A DNA stretch of 64,000 bases from Prevotella sp. E13-17 (GTDB taxonomy: Bacteria; Bacteroidota; Bacteroidia; Bacteroidales; Bacteroidaceae), in NCBI RefSeq assembly GCF_022024035.1, contig NZ_CP091787.1, forward strand, positions 1 through 64,000. The letters run 5' to 3'. Both the position numbers and the translations under genes were made by a program. The notes under the pieces were generated by a model, which saw only the letters and a list, made by a program, of their open reading frames with translations, did no database searches and was not told where the DNA came from. This document shows, piece by piece, positions 50,703 to 60,465 of this stretch (within the stretch, counting starts at the first letter, position 1; the number at the start of each line of letters is the position of its first letter).

Positions 50703-52949
50703 ATGAATCGATTAAGGACCATACTGTCTCTCCCCATTCTGCTAGGCATGTTTTCCATCGTGCATGCTTCTGCCGACGACCTGACACATTTTGTCGATAC
50801 CCGTCAGGGCACCGATTCCGATTTCGGGTTGAGTCGTGGCAATACCTATCCAGCCACAGGTATGCCTTTTGGCATGCACCTCTGGTCGCCACAAACAGGG
50901 CTTAATGGCGATGGATGGAAATACCAATGGAAGGCCGATAGCTTGCGAGGTCTCTCTCAGTCGCACCAATGTAGTCCGTGGGTAGGCGATTATGCGGTCT
51001 ATTCCCTGATGCCCGTTACCGGAAGGTTGCGTACGGATGAAAGGGCGCGTGCTGCTGCATTCACTCATGACAACGAAACAGCTCTTCCACATTATTACCG
51101 TGTACGTCTGAACGATGGTACCATAGCGGAGGTGGCCCCCACAACACGTGGGGCTCACTTCCGTTTTTCATATCCACGCGGTCAGCAGGCATGGCTGGTG
51201 CTCGATGGCTATCATGGTCAGTTCGACATGAAGGTCGATGCCGCCCGTCGGCAGATTGTTGGCTGGGTTAACAACCACCGTTTTGTCAACCATCCCGAGA
51301 CGTTCCGTTGCTATTTCATTCTTCAGTTCGACAAGCCTTTCACCTCACAAGGAAAGTGGGCCGAAGGCGTATATGTTGGCTTTGCCCCTGGCACCAAGGT
51401 TCAGGTCAAGGCTGCTTCGTCGTATATCAGTGCAGAGCAGGCTCGCTTGACCCTTCAGACCGAGTTGGGCAGCGATCGTTCTCTGAATCAGACCCGTGAG
51501 CGCGGGCGTAAGACCTGGAATCAGCTACTTGGTCAGGTCCGTGTGCAGGGTGGCACAGAAGAACAGCTGCGCACTTTCTACTCTTGTCTGTTCCGTGCCA
51601 ACCTGTTCTCGCGTAAGTTCTATGAACGTCGCTCCGACGGCACATCTTATTATTATAGTCCCTACGACGGACGTGTACACGATGGTTATATGTACACCGA
51701 CAATGGCTTTTGGGACACCTTCCGTTCGCAGTTCCCCCTTACATGTTTACTTCATCCCACCCAGCAGGGCCGCTATATGGAGGCACTGCTTCAGGCTCAG
51801 CATGAGTGCGGTTGGCTTCCGTCATGGTCTTTTCCCGGAGAAACGGGCGGCATGGTGGGTAATCATGCCATCTCTCTTTTGGCCGACGCATGGGCAAAAG
51901 GCATCAGAACAGTTTCTGCTGACAGCATCTTGAAGGCCTATGCTCACGAGGCTATGAACAAAGGCCCTTGGGGTGGAGCCAACGGACGTGCAGGGTGGAA
52001 GTCGTATTTCACCCTGGGTTATGTTCCTTTTCCCGAGTCGCATGGCAGCGTCACCCAGACATTAGAATATGCTTACGACGATTTCTGTGCGTGGCAGTTG
52101 GCGCGCTCTGCGGGTTTGAAACATTGGGAACGCGTGTTCGGCCGACAGATGATGAACTATCGAAACCTGTGGGATTCTGAGACGCATTTCATGCGTGGCC
52201 GCTCTTCCGATGGTCGTTGGACAGAACCCTTCGATCCCTTGGAGTGGGGCGGTCCCTATACCGAGGGCAATGCCTGGCATTACATATGGTCTGTCTTTCA
52301 CGATGTGCAGGGACTTATCAACCTTTTTGGTAGTGATCAGGCCTTTGTGGAAAAGATAGACAGTGTCTTCACGATGGAAAACACCGTGAAGCCCGGATGG
52401 TATGGTGGCATCATCCACGAGATGAAAGAGATGCAGCTTGCCGATATGGGACAGTATGCCCATGGCAATCAGCCTATCCAGCACTTGCCTTATCTCTACA
52501 CCTATGCCGGTCAGCCATGGAAGACCCAGTATTGGGTACGTCAGATTATGAATCGCCTTTATAACAGTGGCCCTCAGGGTTTCCCAGGCGATGAGGACCA
52601 GGGTGGCATGTCTGCATGGTATGTGCTCAGTGCCATGGGTCTCTATGCCGTAACTCCTGGCACTGATCAGTATGTGATTGGCAGTCCGCTCTTCAATAGC
52701 ATGACGCTGACCACCGAAGAAGGCCGACACTTTACGATCGAGGCACAGAACAATAGTGCCGAGAATGTGTATATCGAGTCTGCCACGTTGAATGGTCAGC
52801 CCTTTGGGCGCAACTACCTGACCTACGATGAAATCAACCGTGGCGGGACACTTGTCCTTCAGATGTCATCGGAGCCCAATCGCCAGCGTGCCATTTCCAA
52901 ACAGGCAGCGCCATTCTCTCTTTCCAGAGCCAGGGCCAGCCGACGCTGA
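50703..52949 (+). CDS. GH92-family glycosidase with Gln at the acid-catalyst position (second)
   Basis: A 748-aa secreted GH92 protein (signal MNRLRTILSLPILLGMFSIV). Family motifs: FVDTRQGTDSDFGLSRGNTYPATGMPFGMH, NGFWDTFRSQFPL, HGNQPIQHLPYLYTYAG and PGDEDQGGMSAWYV. In most GH92 the HGNxP motif has Glu (the general acid); here it is Gln (Q590). From memory, a GH92 that uncaps mannose-phosphate-mannose linkages carries the same change, since phosphodiester cleavage needs no acid. So this enzyme may act on phosphomannosyl groups rather than plain alpha-mannosides. ATG at 50703 is chosen for its signal peptide; 50688 is an alternative. Confidence 0.88.
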   Translation: MNRLRTILSLPILLGMFSIVHASADDLTHFVDTRQGTDSDFGLSRGNTYPATGMPFGMHLWSPQTGLNGDGWKYQWKADSLRGLSQSHQCSPWVGDYAVYSLMPVTGRLRTDERARAAAFTHDNETALPHYYRVRLNDGTIAEVAPTTRGAHFRFSYPRGQQAWLVLDGYHGQFDMKVDAARRQIVGWVNNHRFVNHPETFRCYFILQFDKPFTSQGKWAEGVYVGFAPGTKVQVKAASSYISAEQARLTLQTELGSDRSLNQTRERGRKTWNQLLGQVRVQGGTEEQLRTFYSCLFRANLFSRKFYERRSDGTSYYYSPYDGRVHDGYMYTDNGFWDTFRSQFPLTCLLHPTQQGRYMEALLQAQHECGWLPSWSFPGETGGMVGNHAISLLADAWAKGIRTVSADSILKAYAHEAMNKGPWGGANGRAGWKSYFTLGYVPFPESHGSVTQTLEYAYDDFCAWQLARSAGLKHWERVFGRQMMNYRNLWDSETHFMRGRSSDGRWTEPFDPLEWGGPYTEGNAWHYIWSVFHDVQGLINLFGSDQAFVEKIDSVFTMENTVKPGWYGGIIHEMKEMQLADMGQYAHGNQPIQHLPYLYTYAGQPWKTQYWVRQIMNRLYNSGPQGFPGDEDQGGMSAWYVLSAMGLYAVTPGTDQYVIGSPLFNSMTLTTEEGRHFTIEAQNNSAENVYIESATLNGQPFGRNYLTYDEINRGGTLVLQMSSEPNRQRAISKQAAPFSLSRARASRR

Positions 52950-52984
52950 CTTTTCTTTCTAAGAATAATATTAAAAAAGATTGT

Positions 52985-55123
52985 ATGCATCAAAGACTAT
53001 TTGTTATTATCCTTTTTGCAGCCCTTGGTCTGACCTCGTGGGCTGGTTCCCGTGCCCGTATGGTCAACCCGTTCATCGGTACACAGGGCGTAGGCCTTGC
53101 CTCAGGCTATCTCTTTCCTGGGGCTACCTATCCTGGTGGCATGGTGCAGTTCACCCCCACCTATTTTGCCAAGAATGCAGGTTTTGTTGTTAATCAGAAT
53201 AGTGGCGGCGGTTGCGAGCATATGGGCAACTTTCCCACCTTCCCTGTGAAAGGTGCGCTCACGGCGTCTCCCGATAAGATACGTAACGCCCGTTTTCAGG
53301 TCAGCGGCGAGAAAGCCCATGCAGGCTATTACGAGGCGCATGTCAATGACGATGTCAAGGCAGCGCTCACCGTCACCGAGCGCACGGGCATGGCAGAATA
53401 TGTCTTTCCCGACTCTTCCCACCTGAATACCGTCATCATCGGTGCCGGTATAGCAGCCACCCGCATCACCGAGGCCGCACTGGTTGTCACATCGCCTCAC
53501 AGTGTTGAAGGCTATGCCGACGGAGGCTATTTCTGTGGTATCCGCACACCGTATAAGGTCTATATGGCTGCACAATTCGATGCCGATGCCGTTGCCATCG
53601 GTACTTGGAAGGGAGATCGGCTTCATCCTGGCGACACCTTTGCCGAAGGCGAGTTCTCGGGCGTCTATTTCACGTTCGATACCAGTAAGCAGTCTGTCGT
53701 TCATTATAAAGTGGGCATCAGCTACGTTTCCGTAGAGAATGCCAAGGAGAACCTGCGTCAGGAAAACCCCGGCTGGTGCTTTGAATCCGTCTGTCAGCAG
53801 GCAGAGGATGCTTGGGAGAAGATGCTCTCTCTCATCGAGGTGGAAGGCGGCCATGCCAGTCGCACGTCGCAGTTCTATACCCACCTGTATCGCGCCTTTA
53901 TCCATCCCAGTGTGGCCAGCGATGTCAATGGCGAGTATATGGGTGCCGACTTCAAGGTGCACAAGACCAACTCCAAATACTATTCTCAGTTCAGCAACTG
54001 GGACACCTATCGCACCCAGATACAGTTGTTAGCCCTGCTTCAGCCCGACTGGGCCAGCGACATCGTCGTCTCCCACCAGTTGTTTGCCGAGCAGTCGGGA
54101 GGCTCTTTCCCGCGCTGGGTGCTGGCCAACATCGAGACCGGCATCATGCAGGGTGATCCCTCGTCCATCCTTGTCAGCAATGCGTGGGCATTCGGTGCAC
54201 GCCGTTACGACCCCAAGCCGCTCTTCGACATCATGCGTCGTGGTGCCGAGGTGCCAGGTGCCAAATCCCAGCAGGAGGAGACGCGTCCCTATCTCCAGCA
54301 GTATCTGGAGAAAGGCTATTGTCCGGCCTCCATTCAGTTGGAATACACCTCTGCCGACTTTGCCATCGGTCAGTATGCCCTCCATGCTGCAGGCGACGAG
54401 TTTGCCTCGTGGCGCTATTTCCACACGGCCCGTTCATGGAAGAACCTCTATAATCCTGAAACAGGCTGGCTGCAGTCGCGCCATGAGGACGGTTCATGGA
54501 AACCGCTCAGCGAGGATTTCCGTGAGGCCACCTATCAAGACTATTTCTGGATGGTGCCTTACAACTTGAAAGGCCTTATTGACATCATTGGCGGACCAGC
54601 CAAGGCCGAACAGCGACTCGACGAATACTTCAGGCGCCTCGATGCCGGTTATGGCGACACGTGGTTTGCCTCGGGCAACGAGCCCAGTTTCCAGGTGCCT
54701 TGGGTCTATAACTGGGTTGGCTGTCCGTGGAAGACGTCGCAGGTGGTGCGCCGCACGCTCAACGAGCAATACAGCGACCGTCCCGACGGTCTGCCGGGCA
54801 ATGACGACCTCGGTTCCATGGGCGCCTGGTATGTCTGGGCCTGCCTTGGCATGTATCCCATGATTCCCGGCGTGGGCGGTTTCGCACTGAACACCCCCGT
54901 CTTCCCCAAGGCCACCATCCACCTGCCTCATGGCGATGTTATCATCAAGGGTGGCTCAGAACAGAAGATATATACCACGCGCCTCACCGTCAACGGACAC
55001 GAGCATCCGTCCACCTGGTTGGACCTGAAGACCATCGTTGATGGCGCCACACTTCAATATCAAACCGCTGCCAGTCCCCATCGTAAGTGGGGCACGCAGA
55101 TAGCACCTCCTTCCTATGAATAA
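52985..55123 (+). CDS. GH92 alpha-mannosidase (third)
   Basis: A 712-aa secreted GH92 enzyme (signal ends TSWAGS). It shows MVNPFIGTQGVGLASGYLFP, NWDTYRTQIQLL, the acid region with E566 in SGNEPSFQVPWVYN, and the calcium/base region PGNDDLGSMGAWYVWACLG. It differs from the first two in the start (LASGYLFPGATYPGGMVQFTP), a subgroup feature. Removes terminal alpha-mannose. Its stop overlaps the GH130 start by 8 nt. Confidence 0.93.
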   Translation: MHQRLFVIILFAALGLTSWAGSRARMVNPFIGTQGVGLASGYLFPGATYPGGMVQFTPTYFAKNAGFVVNQNSGGGCEHMGNFPTFPVKGALTASPDKIRNARFQVSGEKAHAGYYEAHVNDDVKAALTVTERTGMAEYVFPDSSHLNTVIIGAGIAATRITEAALVVTSPHSVEGYADGGYFCGIRTPYKVYMAAQFDADAVAIGTWKGDRLHPGDTFAEGEFSGVYFTFDTSKQSVVHYKVGISYVSVENAKENLRQENPGWCFESVCQQAEDAWEKMLSLIEVEGGHASRTSQFYTHLYRAFIHPSVASDVNGEYMGADFKVHKTNSKYYSQFSNWDTYRTQIQLLALLQPDWASDIVVSHQLFAEQSGGSFPRWVLANIETGIMQGDPSSILVSNAWAFGARRYDPKPLFDIMRRGAEVPGAKSQQEETRPYLQQYLEKGYCPASIQLEYTSADFAIGQYALHAAGDEFASWRYFHTARSWKNLYNPETGWLQSRHEDGSWKPLSEDFREATYQDYFWMVPYNLKGLIDIIGGPAKAEQRLDEYFRRLDAGYGDTWFASGNEPSFQVPWVYNWVGCPWKTSQVVRRTLNEQYSDRPDGLPGNDDLGSMGAWYVWACLGMYPMIPGVGGFALNTPVFPKATIHLPHGDVIIKGGSEQKIYTTRLTVNGHEHPSTWLDLKTIVDGATLQYQTAASPHRKWGTQIAPPSYE

Positions 55124-56237
55124 ATCACTTGTTTTAGCCCTATTTGTCTTGCTCGCCCTGACGGGGTGCAAGCATTCTTCTCAACAGTCCAAGTCATGGG
55201 CACTTGGTCCCTTTAAACGTCCGGTCAATGTGGGGGCCGTCATCTCGCCCGACACCAACTCCGTCTTCTTCTGTCCCATGCGTGGCGAAGCGGTGGAGTG
55301 GGAGGGCAGCGACACCTTCAATCCTGCTGCTGCAGTGATCAACAACCGTGTGGTGCTGCTCTACAGGGCAGAAGACAACTCGGCCGTCGGCATTGGTCAG
55401 CGCACATCGCGCATCGGTTATGCCTCGTCGGCCGACGGACTGTTCTTCCAGCGTCATGGTGCCCCAGTTCTGTTCCCGTCGGCCACCGACGAGCAGGCCG
55501 CCAACGAGTGTCCTGGCGGTTGCGAGGATCCACGTGTGGTGATGACCGACGACGGACTCTATGTGATGATGTACACGCAGTGGAACCGCAAGCAGGCACG
55601 ACTGGCCGTTGCCACCTCTCGCGACCTGGTCACGTGGCAGAAGCACGGACCTGCTTTCGCGAAAGCCTATGGAGGTCGTTTCAAGGACGACTTTTCCAAG
55701 TCGGCATCTGTCGTTACCCGCCTTCAGGGCGACCGTCAGGTCGTAGCCCGTATTGGTGATAAATATTGGATGTACTGGGGCGAACAGTTTGTCAATGTGG
55801 CCACGTCCGACAATCTGATAGACTGGACGCCACTACTTGATGAACAGGGTGAACTGCTGCGTGTCATGGAACCACGCAAGGGACATTTCGACAGTCAGCT
55901 CACTGAGTGCGGTCCGCCAGCCGTGCTTACCAGCCAGGGCATTGTGCTGATCTATAACGGCAAGAACCTGGAAGGCGCTGACGGCGACCCGCGCTATGTG
56001 GCTAATACCTATTGTGCGGGGCAAGCCCTTTTTAGTGGAGAGGACCCCACACGGCTGCTCGATCGGCTCGACGAACCCTTCTTTGTTCCAGAGGCCGACT
56101 ACGAGCGCAGCGGACAGTATCCTGCTGGCACGGTTTTTGCAGAAGGATTAGTGTATCATAATAAGCGTTGGCTGCTTTATTATGGTTGTGCCGATTCGCG
56201 TGTCGGCGTTGCTGTGTGTAATACCAATCATAAATAA
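55116..56237 (+). CDS. GH130 beta-mannoside hydrolase/phosphorylase, lipoprotein
   Basis: A 373-aa propeller enzyme with lipobox LLALTGC, so it is membrane anchored. GH130 motifs: FNPAAAVINNRVVLLYRAEDN, GCEDPRVVMTDDGLYVMMYTQ, KGHFDSQLTECGPPAV and FVPEADYERSGQYPAGTVFAEG. Cytoplasmic GH130 members are mannoside phosphorylases, while exported lipoprotein members in Bacteroides mannan loci are beta-1,2-mannosidases; the signal peptide favours the latter. It overlaps the upstream GH92 gene, hence one transcript. Confidence 0.88.
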   Translation: MNKSLVLALFVLLALTGCKHSSQQSKSWALGPFKRPVNVGAVISPDTNSVFFCPMRGEAVEWEGSDTFNPAAAVINNRVVLLYRAEDNSAVGIGQRTSRIGYASSADGLFFQRHGAPVLFPSATDEQAANECPGGCEDPRVVMTDDGLYVMMYTQWNRKQARLAVATSRDLVTWQKHGPAFAKAYGGRFKDDFSKSASVVTRLQGDRQVVARIGDKYWMYWGEQFVNVATSDNLIDWTPLLDEQGELLRVMEPRKGHFDSQLTECGPPAVLTSQGIVLIYNGKNLEGADGDPRYVANTYCAGQALFSGEDPTRLLDRLDEPFFVPEADYERSGQYPAGTVFAEGLVYHNKRWLLYYGCADSRVGVAVCNTNHK

Positions 56238-56254
56238 TAGTAAGTATAACCAGA

Positions 56255-58381
56255 ATGAAAAGATTATTTCTCTCGCTGCTGACGGCTCTGTCGCTCACGG
56301 CATCAGCACAAGTGTCCACGATGGTAGGCGACCGTGTGGCTGTCTTCTATCCTAAGAACTACGATGCTGCCAACCACCAACCATCACCTATCTTTGTTCA
56401 CGAACTAACACCCACGGCCCTGCAATTGCCAGCCAACTGGCAACTGAAGCCCGTGTTCACCCAGGAGAACGGGCATAGCATTGCCACTATCCAGGTGGGC
56501 GATGCCGACCTTTACGGCACTGGCGAGGTCTATGGCGACCTGCGTCGCAATGGTGAGACCATCGGCATGTGGAACAAGGACAACGGTCTTTATATGACCG
56601 AGGGCGGCAAGCGCCTCTATCAGACTCACCCTTGGGTGCTGGGCGTCAGAAAAGACGGCACCGCCTTTGGCATCATTGCCGACAACACGTGGAAGTCTAA
56701 GCTGACAACAGGTCGTGAGGTGCGCTTCGACAGCGAAGGTCCTGCTTTCCGCGTCATCATCATCGAGCGTGAGACACCAGCCGAGGTACTGAAAGAACTG
56801 GGCCGGTTGAGTGGCACCATGGAGATGCCCCCACTTTGGTCTCTCGGCTTCCACCAGTGTCGTCATAGCTACGTGCCCGACACGTGGGCCATGGAGATTG
56901 CCGACACGTTCCGCGAGAAACAGATTCCCTGCGACGTGATCTGGATGGACATCATCTATATGGACGGCTTCCGCATCTTTACGTTCTCACCTGAGCAGAT
57001 GCCCGACCCCAAGAAGTTCAATGACTATCTGCACAAGAAGCACTTCAAGTCGGTGTTCATGATTGACCCAGGTGTCAAGGTCGATTCCACCTATTTCGTC
57101 GATCAGCAGGGCATGGCCGGCGACTACTATGTGAAGAAGGCCAATGGCGAGAACTTCGTTGGCAAGGTATGGCCAGGCGACTGCCATTTCCCCGACTTCA
57201 CCCGTCAGGATGTTCGCTCTTGGTGGAGCACGCTCTATAAGGATTTCATGGCAACAGGTATCGATGGCGTGTGGAACGATATGAACGAGCCTGCCGTCTT
57301 TGACGGTCCTGACAGTTCGATGCCTGAGGACAACCAGCATGGCATCGCTTCGCCTGCCAGCACTGTCGAGGTGGCCGGTTCTCACCTGCGCTATCACAAT
57401 GTCTATGGCTACAACATGGTGCGCGCCACGCGTCAGGGCATCCTGACAGCCAATCCGCAGAAGCGTCCTTTCGTGCTGTCGCGTTCCAACTTCTTGGGTG
57501 GTCAGCGCTATGCTGCCACGTGGACGGGCGACAATGCCTCTACCTGGGAGCACATGAAGGCCAGTATCCCCATGACGCTGAACATGGGACTCACCGGTCA
57601 GGCGTTCAACGGTCCTGATATTGGTGGCTTTGCCCGCGATTGTAATGGCGAGCTCTTGGCTCACTGGACAGCCATCGGTGTCTATTTCCCCTTCGTGCGC
57701 AACCACTGCAGTCTGGAGGAGGTACAGCAAGAGCCTTGGGCCTTTGGCGAAAAGGTGGAGAAGGTGTGCCGCACGGCTATCAACCGCCGCTACCGTCTGC
57801 TGCCCTATGTTTACACGCTCTTCCGCGAGTCGAGCGAGACCGGTCTGCCAGTCATGCGCCCTGTCTTCATGAGCGACACCGAGGACCCGAGTCTGCGCAG
57901 CGAGCAGCAGGCATTCATGTTGGGCAGCGACCTGCTCATCGTGCCACGTTGGGCCGAGAACCCTGCACTGCCAAAAGGCAACTGGAAGACCTTCACCATG
58001 GAACAGGGCGACGATGGCTATCAGGCTCGTCTTTCTTTGCGCGAAGGCGCAGTGCTGCCTTTGGCCAATCTGAGCCAGAACACCGAGGAGTACAGCACCG
58101 ACTCGCTGACCGTCTTGGTCAACCTCGATGCCAAAGGCGAGGCTTGCGGCCGTCTCTATGAGGATGCCGGCGAAGGTTTTGGTTACCGTCATGGCGACTA
58201 TGCTGACTATGAGGTGCAGGCAAAGGCCGAAGGAAAGGTGCTCACCGTGTCGCTTGAGCAGAAGGCCGGTCGCCGCGAGCACCCCGTTCGTTGGTTGCGC
58301 ATCGGTCAGCTGACAGGTGGCAAGGTCGTCTATTCTCCTTGGCAGAAAGGCACTTCGGCAACAGCTAAGCTGAAAAAATAA
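56255..58381 (+). CDS. GH31 alpha-glucosidase-type enzyme
   Basis: A 708-aa secreted enzyme (signal ends LTASAQ). GH31 motifs: nucleophile D342 in GVWNDMNEPAVF, acid/base D426 in TWTGDNAST, and VIWMDIIYMDGFRIF and FVRNHCSLEE. GH31 covers alpha-glucosidases, alpha-xylosidases and relatives; the motif set favours alpha-glucosidase. In this locus it may remove glucose caps from high-mannose-type glycans (inference). It is the last gene before a terminator. Confidence 0.9.
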   Translation: MKRLFLSLLTALSLTASAQVSTMVGDRVAVFYPKNYDAANHQPSPIFVHELTPTALQLPANWQLKPVFTQENGHSIATIQVGDADLYGTGEVYGDLRRNGETIGMWNKDNGLYMTEGGKRLYQTHPWVLGVRKDGTAFGIIADNTWKSKLTTGREVRFDSEGPAFRVIIIERETPAEVLKELGRLSGTMEMPPLWSLGFHQCRHSYVPDTWAMEIADTFREKQIPCDVIWMDIIYMDGFRIFTFSPEQMPDPKKFNDYLHKKHFKSVFMIDPGVKVDSTYFVDQQGMAGDYYVKKANGENFVGKVWPGDCHFPDFTRQDVRSWWSTLYKDFMATGIDGVWNDMNEPAVFDGPDSSMPEDNQHGIASPASTVEVAGSHLRYHNVYGYNMVRATRQGILTANPQKRPFVLSRSNFLGGQRYAATWTGDNASTWEHMKASIPMTLNMGLTGQAFNGPDIGGFARDCNGELLAHWTAIGVYFPFVRNHCSLEEVQQEPWAFGEKVEKVCRTAINRRYRLLPYVYTLFRESSETGLPVMRPVFMSDTEDPSLRSEQQAFMLGSDLLIVPRWAENPALPKGNWKTFTMEQGDDGYQARLSLREGAVLPLANLSQNTEEYSTDSLTVLVNLDAKGEACGRLYEDAGEGFGYRHGDYADYEVQAKAEGKVLTVSLEQKAGRREHPVRWLRIGQLTGGKVVYSPWQKGTSATAKLKK

Positions 58382-58409
58382 TAAAACAGTCAAACTAGGT
58401 GAAAATCGG

Positions 58410-58457
58410 ACCAAAGAGCCTGCTAATAGGCATTTTGGTTCGATTTTTGCTTTTTTG
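58410..58457 (+). terminator. Terminator at the end of the main PUL operon
   Basis: ACCAAA (58410-58415) / TTTGGT (58434-58439) with an inner GCCT/AGGC stem, followed by T-rich DNA (CGATTTTTGCTTTTTTG). It closes the run of co-directional genes ending in GH31. Confidence 0.7.
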
Positions 58458-58493
58458 TGTTCGATTTTTATGTAGTGTCATGGGCTTATTGAC

Positions 58494-58501
58494 TACCTTT
58501 G
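58494..58501 (+). promoter_or_regulatory. -7 element of the ECF sigma gene
   Basis: TACCTTTG. An in-frame TTG at 58499 is part of it and therefore cannot be the start; translation begins at 58535. Confidence 0.6.
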
Positions 58502-58534
58502 CCACCGAAAACCAATAAGCTAAAAACGGCATTC

Positions 58535-59026
58535 ATGAATTTTAATCAACTCTACACGGAACTTTTCCCACGACTGGTGCAGATGGCATCGGCCTGGATA
58601 GCTCGTGAGGATGCTGAAGACCTGGTTCAAGATGTACTGGTGAAACTGTGGGAACGACGCGACGGCCTGTCGTTCATTGCCAATATACACACCTACGCCA
58701 GTGCTGCCGTGCGCCATAAGTGTCAGGACTATCTGAAGCATCAGGCTTATGTGCGCGAGTATCGTCACGGTCTGTGGGCCAACCTCCATCTGGCATGCGA
58801 GTTGGAGAGCCCTACACGCTATGTGGAGTATCGCGAGTTGCACGACCGGGTGGAGAAAGCTGTCAACCAGTTGCCCCACCGCAACCGACTTGTCTTCATG
58901 CTCAGTCGCTATGAGGACAAGAGCAATGCGGAGATTGCTCAGGAACTTGGCATCTCGGTCAACACCGTAGAGTGTCATATGACCAAAGCGCTGAGTCGTC
59001 TCCATTCTTATCTGAATGTTTCCTAA
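58535..59026 (+). CDS. RNA polymerase sigma factor, ECF type (Bacteroidota family)
   Basis: A 163-aa sigma-70 family factor: region 2 (FNQLYTELFPRLVQMASAWI, EDAEDLVQDVLVKLWERRDGL) and region 4 (KAVNQLPHRNRLVFMLSRYEDKSNAEIAQELGISVNTVECHMTKALSRL). It directs polymerase to its own promoter set. Usually an anti-sigma (FecR-like) gene follows in Bacteroidota; none is found here, and the next gene is an SGNH hydrolase 14 nt downstream on the same strand. It may control the three downstream genes or distant targets. Confidence 0.92.
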   Translation: MNFNQLYTELFPRLVQMASAWIAREDAEDLVQDVLVKLWERRDGLSFIANIHTYASAAVRHKCQDYLKHQAYVREYRHGLWANLHLACELESPTRYVEYRELHDRVEKAVNQLPHRNRLVFMLSRYEDKSNAEIAQELGISVNTVECHMTKALSRLHSYLNVS

Positions 59027-59040
59027 AATAATATATCGAC

Positions 59041-60429
59041 ATGAAAAAGAATATCCTGATCTCACTGCTGCTGTTGGCAGGCATGCCTCTGGCCATGAAG
59101 GCACAGCAGGTAGCACCCTTTAAGAAGGGCGACCGCGTTTGTTTCGTAGGTAACAGTATCACCGATGGCGGTCATTACCACTCTTACATCTGGCTTTACT
59201 ACATGACGCATTTCCCCTTCGAGGAGATGTGGATGGCCAACTGTGGCGTGGGCGGCGACACCAGTCTTGAGATCCTGAACCGTCTGGATGGCGATGTGTT
59301 TGCCAAGCGGCCTAATGTCATCACCCTGACATTCGGCATGAACGACAGTGGCTATTTTGAGTATAACGGTCCCGAGCCTGAGAAGTTTGCAGCCGAGAAG
59401 CTGGCCACCTCAAAGAAATACTTCTACCAGATCGAGAAGCGACTGCAGAATCGTCCGGACACGCGTATGGTCATGATTGGCACGTCGCCCTACGACCAGA
59501 CTTCTACCTTCAACGATAATGTGTTCCGCAACAAGAACAACACCATTGGCCGTATTGTGGCTTTCCAGGACTCGGCAGCTAAGGCTAACCATTGGGAGTT
59601 CGTGGATTTCTGGGCACCGATGACTAAGATCAACGAGGAGCAGCAGAAGCTGGATCCTAAGTTCACCATCTGCGGCAACGACCGCATCCATCCCGACAAC
59701 GACGGTCATCTGGTCATGGCCTATCTGTTTCTGAAGGCTCAGGGCATGGCTGGCAAGAAGGTGGCCGACGTCGAGGTCAATGCCAAGAGCAAGAAGGTGA
59801 TGAAGAGCGACAACTGCACCATCACCAATGTCGAAAACCGTAGTGGTGTGGTCAGCTTCGACTACCTGGCCAACTCGCTGCCCTTCCCACTTGACACCAT
59901 CTCACGTGGATGGGAATACAAGCGCAAGCAGGCTGATGCGCTGAAGGTGATTCCTCAGTTTATGGACGAGATGGACAATGAGGCTTTCTGCGTGACAGGC
60001 CTGAAGGGCAACTACCAATTGCTCATCGACGGTCAGCTCATCGACACCTTCACCGCCGCACAGCTGGCTAAGGGCATCAACCTGGCCACCTATCGCCACA
60101 CGCCTCAGTATCAGCAGGCGAAGACCATCATGGAACTCAACGAGAACCGTTGGGAGATAGAGCGTCAGTTCCGCGACTATGCCTGGTTGCAGTACAACTT
60201 CTTTATGAAGCGTGGCATGCTCAACCAGAACGACGAGCAGGCTGCCCGCACCTTCCGTGCCGGACAAGACGATGGCTGGGTGGCTGCCAAGCGTGGTCTC
60301 TACGACAAGATGATCCATAAGGAGGTGCGCGACATGCACCAGCGCCAGATGGACCTCATCGTGGAGCGTATCTATCAGATCAACAAGCCACAGGTGCGTA
60401 AGATTGTGCTCACCCCTGTGAAGAGATGA
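59041..60429 (+). CDS. SGNH/GDSL-family hydrolase (putative carbohydrate esterase)
   Basis: A 462-aa secreted protein (signal ends AMKAQ). SGNH motifs: S39 in FVGNSITDGG, Gly in GVGGDTS, Asn in TFGMNDSG, and the DxxH dyad in NDRIHPDNDGH. About 200 residues of unassigned sequence follow, ending in a helical stretch (MHQRQMDLIVERIYQINKPQ). Related enzymes remove acetyl or other ester groups from polysaccharides; here it may deacylate the glycan attacked by the PUL (inference). Confidence 0.85.
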   Translation: MKKNILISLLLLAGMPLAMKAQQVAPFKKGDRVCFVGNSITDGGHYHSYIWLYYMTHFPFEEMWMANCGVGGDTSLEILNRLDGDVFAKRPNVITLTFGMNDSGYFEYNGPEPEKFAAEKLATSKKYFYQIEKRLQNRPDTRMVMIGTSPYDQTSTFNDNVFRNKNNTIGRIVAFQDSAAKANHWEFVDFWAPMTKINEEQQKLDPKFTICGNDRIHPDNDGHLVMAYLFLKAQGMAGKKVADVEVNAKSKKVMKSDNCTITNVENRSGVVSFDYLANSLPFPLDTISRGWEYKRKQADALKVIPQFMDEMDNEAFCVTGLKGNYQLLIDGQLIDTFTAAQLAKGINLATYRHTPQYQQAKTIMELNENRWEIERQFRDYAWLQYNFFMKRGMLNQNDEQAARTFRAGQDDGWVAAKRGLYDKMIHKEVRDMHQRQMDLIVERIYQINKPQVRKIVLTPVKR

Positions 60430-60465
60430 GAAATATGATTAATATGTAATTAAGGGTTTTGGTTC

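Noticed and set aside
56987..58414. 475-codon open frame opposite GH31
   Set aside because: Antisense shadow of the GH31 gene, with no signal peptide, motif or promoter.
58499..58534. TTG start extending the ECF sigma factor upstream
   Set aside because: It coincides with the -7 element TACCTTTG at 58494-58501; sigma region 2 begins properly from the ATG at 58535.
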